Origin: Geomonas ferrireducens
Lineage (GTDB): Bacteria; Desulfobacterota; Desulfuromonadia; Geobacterales; Geobacteraceae
Direction: 5' to 3'
Length of the DNA: 64,000 nt
NCBI RefSeq assembly: GCF_004917065.1
Contig: NZ_SSYA01000001.1
Coordinates: 762,550 to 826,549, forward strand
A program made the translations under genes and the position numbers. Numbering within the stretch: the first letter of the stretch is position 1; each line of letters begins with the position of its first letter. Positions 16,340 through 24,081 of this stretch are shown one piece after another. The notes below the pieces were generated by a model that was not told where the DNA came from, searched no databases, and saw only the letters and a program-made list of their open reading frames with translations.

Positions 16340-17662
16340 ATGGGAACCGACCTGCTGCAACTCATCCTGCTGCTTCTACTCGCCGCCACCTTCACCGTGG
16401 CCATCCTCTGTTACCTGCACCTGAAACGGCTCACCTCGTCCGAGGCGCGCTTCGATCAGTTGGAGAAGGGACTCGAGCGACTGGAGCGGACCCTTCAGGA
16501 CGAGCTACGCCGAAACCGGGAGGAGCTGGGCGGCAGCTTGCGACAGTTCGGTGAGGCGGTGCAGAAACGGATGGTCGACATCGCGTCGCTGCAAAAGGGG
16601 CAAATGGAAGGATTTACGCAGCAGTTGGGCGCCCTCACCGCAAGCAACGAACAGCGACTGGACAAGCTGCGCGAGACTGTCGAGCTCAGGCTCAAATGGC
16701 TGCAGGAGGACAACTCGAAGAAACTGGAGCAGATGCGCGCCACGGTGGACGAGAAGCTGCATGAGACCCTGGAGAAGCGACTTGGTGAATCATTCAAGCA
16801 GGTGAGCGGGCAGTTGGAACAGGTGCACAAGGGACTGGGCGAGATGCAATCGCTGGCATCCGGCGTCGGCGATCTGAAAAAGGTCCTCTCCAACATCAAA
16901 ACGCGCGGAACGCTGGGCGAGGTGCAACTGCACAACCTGCTCGAACAGATCCTCACCCCGGACCAGTACAGCTCCAACGTCGCCACCAAGCCCGGCAGCG
17001 ACGCCCGCGTCGAGTTCGCGGTCCGGCTTCCCGGCAAGGACGACAAACCGCTCTGGCTCCCCATCGATGCGAAGTTCCCGCAGGAGGACTTCCTGCGTCT
17101 GGTTGAGGCGCAAGAACAGGGAAACCTGGCCGCGGTAGCCGAGGCAACGAAGCAGTTCGACAGGACAGTCCAGGGGATGGCGAAGCTGATCTGCGACAAG
17201 TACCTGGCGCCGCCGGAGACCACCGATTTTGCAGTCATGTTCCTAGCCAACGAGGCAAGCTACGCGCAGGTGTTGAGCCGCCCCGGGCTTTTCGACGCCA
17301 TCCTGCGTGAGCACAAGGTGATCGTCGCCGGCCCCACCACCATCGCCGCCCTCCTCTCGTCGCTGAGCCTCGGATTCAGAACGCTGGCAATCGAGAAGCG
17401 CAGCAGCGACGTCTGGCGCCTTCTGGGCGCGATCAAGACCGAGTTCATGACCTTCGGGACTCTATTGGACAAGACCAGGAAAAAGCTGGACGAGGCATCC
17501 TCAAGCATCGACACCGCGGCCACAAGGACCAGGCGCATCCAGAGGAAGATGCAGGGGATAGAGGAGCTGCCTGAGCATGAGGCGAAGGCGATTTTGGGCG
17601 TAGACTTCGGCAGCGGCGCGGAGGCCGAGGTAAGCGAGGCGGTGCTGATCGAGGAGCCGTAA
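16340..17662 (+). CDS. rmuC: DNA recombination protein RmuC
   Basis: A 440-residue protein with one N-terminal membrane helix (LLQLILLLLLAATFTVAILCYL), a long coiled coil (about residues 35-165) and the RmuC domain. The domain shows GDLKKVLSNIKTRGTLGEVQL, LPIDAKFPQEDFLRL and TDFAVMFLANEASYAQVL, with a PD-(D/E)xK-like core. RmuC restrains inverted-repeat-mediated rearrangement and acts on DNA ends. Its place two bases after the hydrolase and downstream of recCBD fits a shared DNA-repair transcript. The local abundance of inverted repeats makes this association suggestive only. Confidence 0.92.
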   Translation: MGTDLLQLILLLLLAATFTVAILCYLHLKRLTSSEARFDQLEKGLERLERTLQDELRRNREELGGSLRQFGEAVQKRMVDIASLQKGQMEGFTQQLGALTASNEQRLDKLRETVELRLKWLQEDNSKKLEQMRATVDEKLHETLEKRLGESFKQVSGQLEQVHKGLGEMQSLASGVGDLKKVLSNIKTRGTLGEVQLHNLLEQILTPDQYSSNVATKPGSDARVEFAVRLPGKDDKPLWLPIDAKFPQEDFLRLVEAQEQGNLAAVAEATKQFDRTVQGMAKLICDKYLAPPETTDFAVMFLANEASYAQVLSRPGLFDAILREHKVIVAGPTTIAALLSSLSLGFRTLAIEKRSSDVWRLLGAIKTEFMTFGTLLDKTRKKLDEASSSIDTAATRTRRIQRKMQGIEELPEHEAKAILGVDFGSGAEAEVSEAVLIEEP

Positions 17663-17671
17663 AGGGCTTAA

Positions 17672-17806
17672 GTCCCCCCTTTGCGAAGGGGGATTTAGGG
17701 GGATTTCTTGCATACCTTGGCAGAGGCAAATCCCCCCTGTCCCCCCTTCGCAAAGGGGGGAACGTTTGGGCTCATGCAGAGCTTCGTGGGAGCTGTCTCC
17801 ATGTTC
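17672..17806. repeat. Dispersed GC-rich repeat (copy A)
   Basis: Two hairpin units (TCCCCCCTTTGCGAAGGGGGA and CCCCCCTTCGCAAAGGGGGG) are followed by AACGTTTGGGCTCATGCAGA. From 17724 the element GGCAAATCCCCCCTGTCCCC...GGGCTCATGCAG-GCTTCG matches copy B at 62621-62740. The first hairpin may end the rmuC transcript. Confidence 0.75.
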
Positions 17807-17882
17807 CAGCGAATTTCCCGAACCATCGTGCTCGATGGTCTCACTTTCCCTGACCTTTGTTGTCTTGGGACGAACCAAAGAA

Positions 17883-17931
17883 AAAGCCCGTCGGCAGGTG
17901 GTCCATGGAACCAGTGCCGGCGGGCTTGTTT
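17883..17931 (-). terminator. Terminator of the CHRD gene
   Basis: AAGCCCG-T-CGGCA and TGCCG-G-CGGGCTT form a long hairpin just past the CHRD stop codon. On the minus strand it is followed by a T-rich stretch (complement of AAAGAAAAAG at 17876-17885). Confidence 0.75.
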
Positions 17932-17952
17932 ATTGTACGGCCGCTTTAGCCG

Positions 17953-18417
17953 TTATTTGATCTGCCCGCGGATTTCGCCGTCCGGGTACTTGTCGGTGTG
18001 GACGTTCACGTAGGTATCGCCCGAACGAAGCAGTTTTACCAGCTCGTCGAATTTACCTTTGTAGTCGCCCATCAGGTCGTTGCCGCTGACCTTACCTTCC
18101 GAGAGGACACCGCTGAATTTCCCTTTCTTGCCACCGCTGAAGAGCCCGACAATCGGAGGACCATTCTCCCCTTTTTTGCCGACATGGATGTGTGCCGCAC
18201 TGGCGTCGACCACGTCCTTAACGTGGAGCTTGTAAGTCAGCTCCTTGCCGTCTTTGCTGAGTTTGAATTCGGCCTTCCCGGAAGATTTGGCGTCAGGTTT
18301 TGCCACTTCCTCCTTCGGGGTCAGTTTTGCCTTGAAGCTGTGCTCAGCGGCATATCCGGTTGAGACAGCAAAGAACGCAGCCAGCACCACCAGCATCAGC
18401 AGCCTTATCCTTTTCAT
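17953..18417 (-). CDS. Secreted CHRD domain protein
   Basis: A 154-residue protein with a clear Sec signal peptide (MKRIRLLMLVVLAAFFAVSTGYAA) and one CHRD domain. The domain is recognised by the spaced motif AAHIHVGKKGENGPPIVGLF and the ending TYVNVHTDKYPDGEIRGQI. CHRD domains occur in animal chordin and in many bacterial secreted proteins of unknown function. The conserved His and Asp residues may bind metal, which I infer from their placement. Start support is AGAGGAGG. It has its own terminator and stands alone. Confidence 0.88.
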   Translation of the reverse strand: MKRIRLLMLVVLAAFFAVSTGYAAEHSFKAKLTPKEEVAKPDAKSSGKAEFKLSKDGKELTYKLHVKDVVDASAAHIHVGKKGENGPPIVGLFSGGKKGKFSGVLSEGKVSGNDLMGDYKGKFDELVKLLRSGDTYVNVHTDKYPDGEIRGQIK

Positions 18418-18458
18418 TTCCTGCCTCCTCTAAAGCCTTGTTGTTACCACTACCGGCG

Positions 18459-18464
18459 ATTATA
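18459..18464 (-). promoter_or_regulatory. Possible -10 element of the CHRD gene
   Basis: A perfect TATAAT on the minus strand lies 42 bp before the CHRD start. No good -35 stands 17 bp upstream; a T6 tract occupies the spacer. Confidence 0.3.
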
Positions 18465-18517
18465 CCCTTTGCATTCAAAAAACACTATACATCTCACTCC
18501 TCAGACTTTTCCCTTTG

Positions 18518-18820
18518 TTAACGCAGGGCAGCAAGCCCTTTACGGTCTACGATGTCCAGCAGTCGCAACGCAGGGCCACTCGGCTTCTTCACCCCTTGTT
18601 CCCATTGTTGTACAGTGCTTTTACCTATACCTAGAAGTGACGCAAAAACAGCCTGACTGGCATGACAGGCCATCCTGATCTGTTTGATCTCTTCCGGCCG
18701 GTATGGTTTCTTACGTGGGAGGCACAACGCCTGTATCTGTCGGAAGGTGAGGTCATCCATCATGCCGGCTTCGAACAATTCACGCGCCATTTCATCAGCT
18801 ATGTCCAAAATTTCACTCAT
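18518..18820 (-). CDS. XRE-family HTH regulator, antitoxin-like (orphan)
   Basis: A 100-residue protein whose C-terminal half is a lambda-repressor-type HTH (EEIKQIRMACHASQAVFASLLGIGKSTVQQWEQGVKKPSGPALRLLDIV). The N-terminal 30 residues are acidic, as in HigA/NadS-type antitoxins. No toxin frame fits in the 76 bp upstream and none follows, so the partner is absent or elsewhere. The ribosome site GAGGTGA lies eight bases before ATG. The promoter directly upstream contains a palindrome in its spacer, as expected for autorepression. It could be a solitary regulator rather than a toxin-antitoxin remnant. Confidence 0.82.
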   Translation of the reverse strand: MSEILDIADEMARELFEAGMMDDLTFRQIQALCLPRKKPYRPEEIKQIRMACHASQAVFASLLGIGKSTVQQWEQGVKKPSGPALRLLDIVDRKGLAALR

Positions 18821-18846
18821 CTTGTTTCACCTCAACTTGAGCCGCC

Positions 18847-18875
18847 ACTATATCACCTAGTGATACAGCTGTCGA
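18847..18875 (-). promoter_or_regulatory. Promoter with embedded operator of the HTH gene
   Basis: On the minus strand TCGACA (18870-18875), a 17-bp spacer and TATAGT (18847-18852) form a good promoter. The inverted repeat TATCAC-CTA-GTGATA (18851-18865) fills the spacer and touches the -10, so a bound dimer would block RNA polymerase. The position suits autoregulation by the HTH protein. Confidence 0.65.
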
Positions 18876-18896
18876 CATCAATGGAGTCGGTCATTT

Positions 18897-19301
18897 TTAC
18901 GCGAACTCCGCGATGGGCTGTCCCGGCTGTACAGCTTCGCCCACGGAAACGAGGATCTTATCCACGGTACCGGACATGTGCGCCGTGATGTTCGTCTCCA
19001 TCTTCATCGCCTCCAGGACGACGAGCAGATCGTTCACCTCCAGGTGCTGGCCGACCTGCGCAACGACCTTGAAAACAACGCCGGCAATCGGGCTCCAGCA
19101 GATCTTGTCCGATGCCGCCGTGCCGCCTGGGGGAGCGCCGGTAACCGGGGCGGGGGCGGCCATCGGCATTGCGCCCGAAGGGGGCGTCACCGCCTGCACC
19201 GTCGTAGTAGGGAACGATTCGGCCAGCCGAACCTCTTCGCCCTCTTCGACTTCCACGTCAACCCGATACTTCTTTCCGTCGATCGTCATGGTCAGTTGCA
19301 C
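18897..19301 (-). CDS. Biotin carboxyl carrier subunit (transcarboxylase 1.3S type)
   Basis: A 134-residue biotinyl protein. An N-terminal beta region (MTIDGKKYRVDVEVEE) is joined by an Ala/Pro linker (about residues 38-62) to a biotinyl domain with the target lysine in VLEAMKMETNI. Length and linker match the 1.3S subunit of Propionibacterium transcarboxylase and the gamma subunits of Na+-pumping decarboxylases. The GTG start at 19301 has AAGGAGA five bases ahead; ATG 19289 is the alternative. It is the last gene of a four-gene minus-strand operon and carries CO2 between the two carboxyltransferase subunits. Confidence 0.92.
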   Translation of the reverse strand: MQLTMTIDGKKYRVDVEVEEGEEVRLAESFPTTTVQAVTPPSGAMPMAAPAPVTGAPPGGTAASDKICWSPIAGVVFKVVAQVGQHLEVNDLLVVLEAMKMETNITAHMSGTVDKILVSVGEAVQPGQPIAEFA

Positions 19302-19316
19302 GGTGGTCTCCTTTTA

Positions 19317-19517
19317 CTACCCTCTTCTGAGGTTCAAGTTATGCGACGCCTGCAGCACGACGCGGCTCGACTGCCCCCAGGCGTTCGCCTGCATGGGATC
19401 GACGAACCTCGCCCTGCGGATGCGTACGTTCTTCCCCAGATAGGCTGCGATGGATGCCGCCATCACCATCAACAATTCCGGGGTTACCTCCTCATGTTTC
19501 CCTGCATGTTCTTCCAC
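19317..19517 (-). CDS. Small soluble delta/OadG-like subunit of the carboxylase complex
   Basis: A 66-residue protein starting at GTG 19517, chosen because GAGGAGG, overlapping the preceding stop codon, lies six bases upstream. The sequence EEVTPELLMVMAASIAAYLGKNVRIRRARFVDP resembles the C-terminal cytoplasmic part of OadG/GcdD-type delta subunits (a-VI-AAI-AYLG...IRRV...W...SR). The N-terminal membrane helix of those proteins is missing. It probably helps assemble the biotin carrier and carboxyltransferase. It sits between the 12S and 1.3S genes with 11-bp and 15-bp gaps. The family assignment is from memory of the motif and is moderate. Confidence 0.6.
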   Translation of the reverse strand: MEEHAGKHEEVTPELLMVMAASIAAYLGKNVRIRRARFVDPMQANAWGQSSRVVLQASHNLNLRRG

Positions 19518-19528
19518 GGTAAGCCTCC

Positions 19529-21073
19529 TCAAAGTGGGATCAGGCCGTGCTTCTTCATGGGGCGGAACTCCCGCTTGGTGTGCAGGATGTCGAGCGTCAT
19601 GGCGAGATGACGTCTCGTCTCCGCCGGCTCGATGATGTCGTCGACGTCACGCCGCGCAGCCGCCGCGTAGGGGGTCGCAAAGGTGCTCTGGTACGACTCG
19701 ATCAGTTCCCGGCGCTTCTGCTGCGGATCTTCGGACTGCGCGATCTCGTTGCGGAATATCACGTTCACCGCCCCCTGCGGCCCCATCACCGCGATCTCCG
19801 CGGTCGGCCACGCGAAGACCCGGTCCGTCTCCAGTTCCTTGCCGCACATGGCCAGGAAAGCGCCGCCGTAGGCCTTGCGCATGATCACGGTGATCTTCGG
19901 GACGGTGGCCGCCGAGTAGGCGAAGAGCATCTTGGCGCCGTGCCTGATGATCCCCCCTTGCTCCTGTTGCACGCCGGGGAGGAATCCCGGCACGTCCACC
20001 AGCGTGATGAGCGGGATGTTGAAGGCGTTGCAGAAACGAACGAAGCGCGCCCCCTTGTCCGAGGCGTTGATGTCCAGTGCGCCGGCGAGCACGCTCGGCT
20101 GGTTCGCCACCACACCGACGCTCCGCCCGAGGATGCGGGCGAAACCGACCACAATATTGGCTGCGAAAAGCGGCTGCACCTCGAGGAAGTCGCCGCCATC
20201 CACAAGGCGCGTGATCACTTGGCGCACGTCGTAACTCTTCTTCGGATCGGCCGGGACGATTGTGTTCAGCGTCTTGTCCGGCACCACGATGTCGTCCGCC
20301 TCGAGTTGGGGCGGATCCTCGAGGTTGTTGGAAGGAAGGAAGGAGAGGAGCCTCTTGCAGATGCGCAGCGCCACCAGATCGTTTTCCGCGACGAAGTGCG
20401 CGACCCCGGCGTAGTTCATCTGGGAAAGCGGGCCGCCAAGGGCCTCGGCGGTGATCTCCTCACCGGTCGCTTCCTTGATGACCGATGGCCCCGTGATGAA
20501 CATCCTCGCGTTCGCCGTCTGGATGATGAAATCTGTGAGGGCCGGGCTGTACGCGGCGCCGCCTGCACACGGACCGCAGATGAGCGAGATCTGCGGCACC
20601 ACCCCGGAGAGCATGACGTTGTGATAGAAGATCTTGCCGTAGCCAGCCAGCGAGTCGATCCCCTCCTGAATCCTTGCGCCGCCGGAGTCGTTCATGAACA
20701 CGAAGGGGGTGCCGGTCTTCAGCGCGGCGAGCATCGCTTGGACGATCTTGTCGCTGTGCACCTCACCCGCGGAACCGCCGGCGACGGTGAAATCCTGACT
20801 CGCAAGGTGCACCAACCGCCCCCCGACGCTACCCGCTCCGGTGACCACCCCTTCCGCAGCGAATTCCTTTCCGGCCATTCCGAAATTCGTGCAGCGATGC
20901 CGGGCGAAGAGTCCGATCTCCTGAAAGCTGTCCTTGTCGACCAAGCTCTCGATGCGCTCCCGGGCGGTGAGGCTTTGCCGTTCGTGCTGCTCGTCGATCT
21001 TCGTCCGTCCACCGCCGAGCTTCAGCCGCTCTTTCCTCTCGTTCAGCTCCTTGACCTTCTCGTCTATAGACAT
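19529..21073 (-). CDS. Acyl-CoA carboxyltransferase subunit (methylmalonyl-CoA carboxyltransferase 12S type)
   Basis: A 514-residue biotin-dependent carboxyltransferase with two crotonase-like halves. The first has FMNDSGGARIQEGIDSL, with the oxyanion Gly-Gly-Ala, and CGPCAGGAAYSPALTDF; the second has LVDVPGFLPGVQQEQGGIIRHGAKMLFAYS and KAYGGAFLAM. The length matches the 12S/MmdA/PccB family, which moves CO2 between carboxybiotin and propionyl-CoA. The neighbouring 5S-type and 1.3S-type genes, and the absence of any membrane beta subunit, favour soluble transcarboxylase (propionyl-CoA + oxaloacetate = methylmalonyl-CoA + pyruvate). An acetyl-CoA or propionyl-CoA carboxylase half cannot be excluded. 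Ribosome site GAGGAGGG. Confidence 0.9.
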   Translation of the reverse strand: MSIDEKVKELNERKERLKLGGGRTKIDEQHERQSLTARERIESLVDKDSFQEIGLFARHRCTNFGMAGKEFAAEGVVTGAGSVGGRLVHLASQDFTVAGGSAGEVHSDKIVQAMLAALKTGTPFVFMNDSGGARIQEGIDSLAGYGKIFYHNVMLSGVVPQISLICGPCAGGAAYSPALTDFIIQTANARMFITGPSVIKEATGEEITAEALGGPLSQMNYAGVAHFVAENDLVALRICKRLLSFLPSNNLEDPPQLEADDIVVPDKTLNTIVPADPKKSYDVRQVITRLVDGGDFLEVQPLFAANIVVGFARILGRSVGVVANQPSVLAGALDINASDKGARFVRFCNAFNIPLITLVDVPGFLPGVQQEQGGIIRHGAKMLFAYSAATVPKITVIMRKAYGGAFLAMCGKELETDRVFAWPTAEIAVMGPQGAVNVIFRNEIAQSEDPQQKRRELIESYQSTFATPYAAAARRDVDDIIEPAETRRHLAMTLDILHTKREFRPMKKHGLIPL

Positions 21074-21095
21074 GAGCCCTCCTCGGCGCGCGGCG

Positions 21096-22601
21096 TTACT
21101 CCTGGCCGTACGGCGCCACGGTGACCTTGTGCTGCTGTCCGCTCAGGGTGACCGTGTAGGTGACGGGGCCGGTAATTTTACCTGGATGCCCCTCCGGGAT
21201 GTTGGTTTCCGACGCGCCGGTCTCCGGATCGCGCCCGACGTTCTTCGGCCCCTCGTGCCGGGTGGCGAAGAACTTCGGCGCCACCTGCGGGAAGAGCGCG
21301 TAAGTGAGCACGTCCTCGTCGCTGCCGTCGCACCCTTCAAGCGGCAGCGCCGCCGCGCGCAGCTTGCCCCATTCCGGCTCCAACAGGTCGGCGGGACGCA
21401 CATCGATAGGGTCCTTCTTCGCGTGCCGCCGCGCCATCTCGACCACCTCCGGGTTCAGCACACCCGGAGCGGCGCCGTAATAGCCGAGCATCAGGTCGGC
21501 AAATTCCCCGGTGAGCACCTTGTAACGCCCCATCAGAGTGTTCAGCACGGCCTGGGTTCCGACGATCTGGCTGGTCGGGGTCACCAGCGGCACGTAACCG
21601 GTGTCCTTGCGCACCACCGGGATCTCTTCCAGCACCTCATGCATCCGGTCCGCCGCCCCCTGCTGCTTCAACTGGCTCTCCATGTTCGAGAGCATCCCGC
21701 CGGGGATCTGGCTCCTGAAGATCTCAGTCTCCACGCCGGTGACCGTAGAAAGGAACTCGCGGTAGCGCGGCAGGATCTTCGAGAAGTGCTCCTTCACGCG
21801 CAGCATGCGCGCAAGGTCAATCCTCGTGCTGTTCCCGGTATGCTCCAGCATCTCGACGAAGCTCTCGGTCGGGTTGTGCCCCGGGCCTAGGCTCATCGAG
21901 CTCACTGCGGTATCCACGCAGTCGACACCCGCCTCCACCGCCTTCATGAGGCTCACCATGGTGACGCCGGTGGTGGCGTGCACGTGCAGTTGCACCCGGG
22001 TCTGCTCCCCGCAGTTCTCCTTGATGCCGCGCACGAGCTCATAGGCCGACTGGGGCTTGATGAGCGCCGCCATGTCCTTGATGCAGATCGAGTCGCACCC
22101 CATTTCAACTAGCCGTTTCGCCTGATCCACGTAGGCCTGGGTGGTGTGGATCGGGCTTACCGTATAGGAGATGGCACCCTGGGCATGTTTGCCGCACTTC
22201 TTGACCGCCTTGACCGAACGCTCGATGTTGCGCAGGTCGTTCAGGGCGTCGAAGATGCGGAAGACGTCGACCCCGTTCTCTGCGCTCTTGTCGACGAAGC
22301 GGTCCACCACCTCGTCCTGGTAGTGGCGGTATCCCAGAAGGTTTTGACCACGCAAGAGCATCTGCAGCGGCGTTTTGGGCATGAGCGACTTGAAGGTCCT
22401 GAGCCGCACCCAGGGGTCCTCGTTCAGGAAACGGATGCAGGCGTCGTAGGTGGCGCCCCCCCAGCATTCAAGGGACCAGAACCCGGCGTTGTCGAGATCC
22501 TCACAGACGGGGACCATGTCCTCGATGCCGAGGCGCGTAGCGATGAGGCTCTGGTGGGCATCGCGCAGAGCCAGCTCGGTGATGTCGATGATTCGGTTCA
22601 T
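21096..22601 (-). CDS. Pyruvate/oxaloacetate carboxyltransferase subunit (transcarboxylase 5S / PycB-like)
   Basis: A 501-residue DRE-TIM-type carboxyltransferase. RDAHQSLIATR at the N-terminus and LHVHATTG give the metal site, and the carbamylated lysine is in CIKDMAAL; a PYC_OADA-like second domain ends near residue 450. There is no C-terminal biotinyl domain, since biotin is on the separate 1.3S-type protein. ATG 22601 follows GGAGGGAAG; the longer frame upstream lacks such a site. It leads the operon 5S-12S-delta-like-1.3S with a 22-bp gap to the 12S gene. Pyruvate carboxylase subunit B or oxaloacetate decarboxylase alpha are the alternative readings, but their biotin carboxylase or beta partners are missing here. 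Confidence 0.9.
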   Translation of the reverse strand: MNRIIDITELALRDAHQSLIATRLGIEDMVPVCEDLDNAGFWSLECWGGATYDACIRFLNEDPWVRLRTFKSLMPKTPLQMLLRGQNLLGYRHYQDEVVDRFVDKSAENGVDVFRIFDALNDLRNIERSVKAVKKCGKHAQGAISYTVSPIHTTQAYVDQAKRLVEMGCDSICIKDMAALIKPQSAYELVRGIKENCGEQTRVQLHVHATTGVTMVSLMKAVEAGVDCVDTAVSSMSLGPGHNPTESFVEMLEHTGNSTRIDLARMLRVKEHFSKILPRYREFLSTVTGVETEIFRSQIPGGMLSNMESQLKQQGAADRMHEVLEEIPVVRKDTGYVPLVTPTSQIVGTQAVLNTLMGRYKVLTGEFADLMLGYYGAAPGVLNPEVVEMARRHAKKDPIDVRPADLLEPEWGKLRAAALPLEGCDGSDEDVLTYALFPQVAPKFFATRHEGPKNVGRDPETGASETNIPEGHPGKITGPVTYTVTLSGQQHKVTVAPYGQE

Positions 22602-22754
22602 GTCTTCCCTCCCTTTTGTCACGAAGGGATAGTCTACGGGAACCGGATTCATTGGCAATGATTAATTTGATTTTAAGCGGTGCACGGGGTGGGGAGAGGG
22701 AAGGTGGAAGTAATGCGCTAAGGGGCATGGCTTCTGAAAAAGTTGCCGAGACGT

Positions 22755-22846
22755 ACCCTCCCCGGAGGGGGAGGGACAGGGAGGGGGAGCTTAGCAGCTC
22801 GACCCGGCTTCCCCCCTCTCAGCCTCCCCACTCTGGGGGGAGGGGC
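22755..22846. repeat. Pair of GC-rich palindromes
   Basis: CCCTCCCC-GG-AGGGGGAGGG (from 22756) and CCTCCCC-ACTCTGG-GGGGAGG (from 22823) form two hairpins in the gap between the glycosyltransferase stop and the 5S start. No T-tract follows. The gap of 301 bp holds no other supported feature. Confidence 0.6.
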
Positions 22847-22902
22847 TTACTCAATGGCAGGACGTAGCGGAAGGCTTGGTCGGGGACTGATCAGGAAAGC
22901 TT

Positions 22903-23925
22903 TTACGCTTCGGCGAGGATCTCCTGGTAGAGAGAATAATAGGCCTGCCCTTCCTTCTCGGGGCAGCACTGTTCGCGCACGAGGTCGCGGCCGTTTTTAC
23001 CCAGACGTTCGCGCAGATGGGCGTCGGTCAGCAACTGCTTGGCCTTGGCCTTAAACTCAGCGGCGCCATGGTACACGAGACCGTTCACGCCGTCTTTCAC
23101 GATGGAACGGTTCCCCTCGATGTCCGCAACGAGGAGCGGCTTCGCGTAGGCCGATGCCTCCAGCACGGTGTTTGCCATCCCCCCCTCGGTGAGGGAGGTG
23201 TTCAGCACGACGTCGACCCGCCGGTAGAGCGCTCCCATGGAATCATGGGGCACGACGCCGAGGTATCGGGCGAAGGGACAGCTTTCCAGGGCCTCCATCA
23301 CCTCGGCGGCGTAGGCCGTGTCGAGCACCGGGCCGGCCAGCTCAAGGCGCAGCTGCGGGTAGCGTGCGTGCAGCTCGGCAAGCGGCGCCAGGGGAAACAT
23401 CGCGTTCTTCACCGGACGCAGGCCGGCAGGAAGCAGGAAGGTGAACTCGCCTTTTCCTTCCGCGGACGCAACGGAAGCGAATTCCTTGGGAAGCTCGACC
23501 CCCTGGCGGATCAGGACGGTGCGCGCCTCAAGGCTGTGCAGGTGTTCGCCAAGCCGCTTCTTCACGCAGCCGTGGAACGCGACCAGCCGCGCGGCACCGC
23601 GCAGCGCACCGTGCATCTCCAGCCCGCGCTGATCGCACAGCGCCTGGTACACGTCGGTACCGGTCAAGGTAATCAGATAGGGAATGGACAGCAGCTTCGA
23701 GAGCGCGTAGGCCACGCGCCCGCCGTGGTAGGCATGGAAGGCATGCAAAAGCTGCGGCTGGAACTCCCTTACCGCCTCCTGCAGGCGCTCTCCCGACAGA
23801 CGGTCCACCGGGAATACCTGCACCTCGCAGCCAAGAAGCCTCAGTTCGCTCTCGATACGTCTTACAGTAACGGCGTTGCCGGTTTCAGCAGGATAGTAAT
23901 TGGGGGCGACAATGCCGACACGCAT
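22903..23925 (-). CDS. GT4-family glycosyltransferase
   Basis: A 340-residue GT-B enzyme. The N-terminal domain starts GIVAPNYYPAETGNAVTVRRIESEL and contains LITLTGTDVYQAL, a typical GT4 acceptor-domain motif. The C-terminal nucleotide-sugar domain has LLPAGLRPVKN and the E-x7-E motif region LTEGGMANTVLEASAYAKPLLVADIEGN. GT4 retaining transferases add sugars to lipids, glycans or proteins; the substrate is not evident. It stands alone, with no polysaccharide cluster around it. Confidence 0.85.
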   Translation of the reverse strand: MRVGIVAPNYYPAETGNAVTVRRIESELRLLGCEVQVFPVDRLSGERLQEAVREFQPQLLHAFHAYHGGRVAYALSKLLSIPYLITLTGTDVYQALCDQRGLEMHGALRGAARLVAFHGCVKKRLGEHLHSLEARTVLIRQGVELPKEFASVASAEGKGEFTFLLPAGLRPVKNAMFPLAPLAELHARYPQLRLELAGPVLDTAYAAEVMEALESCPFARYLGVVPHDSMGALYRRVDVVLNTSLTEGGMANTVLEASAYAKPLLVADIEGNRSIVKDGVNGLVYHGAAEFKAKAKQLLTDAHLRERLGKNGRDLVREQCCPEKEGQAYYSLYQEILAEA

Positions 23926-24011
23926 TAAGAACCTCTACAGGAGTATTTTCACCGCATCATTAAAAAGCCGCTACCGCGGCAGGTTCAGATAATAGCCTCA
24001 AAACCCGCACT

Positions 24012-24034
24012 AGGCAAGGGATAAACCCTTGCCT
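24012..24034. other. Hairpin in a divergent promoter region
   Basis: AGGCAAGGG-ATAAA-CCCTTGCCT is a perfect 9-bp stem between the divergent glycosyltransferase and metallohydrolase genes. It has no T-tract on either side, so it is more likely an operator or mRNA leader structure than a terminator. Confidence 0.4.
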
Positions 24035-24081
24035 CACTCAAACGTTCATGGTACCTTACGCACCATTCCGAGGTGCGACAC

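Noticed and set aside
18821-18896. Toxin gene partner for the HTH antitoxin-like gene
   Set aside because: The 76-bp gap to the biotin-carrier stop holds the promoter and operator only; no coding frame fits.
19547-21124. 525-residue plus-strand open frame
   Set aside because: It is the antisense shadow of the carboxyltransferase 12S gene; its sequence is Arg/His/Asp-rich without any family motif, while the minus strand gives a textbook protein.
18897-22601. Na+-pumping oxaloacetate or methylmalonyl-CoA decarboxylase
   Set aside because: No membrane beta subunit is present and the delta-like protein lacks its membrane helix; a soluble transcarboxylase fits better.
24012-24034. Intrinsic terminator
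   Set aside because: Perfect stem but no T-run, and it lies between divergent starts, not after a gene.
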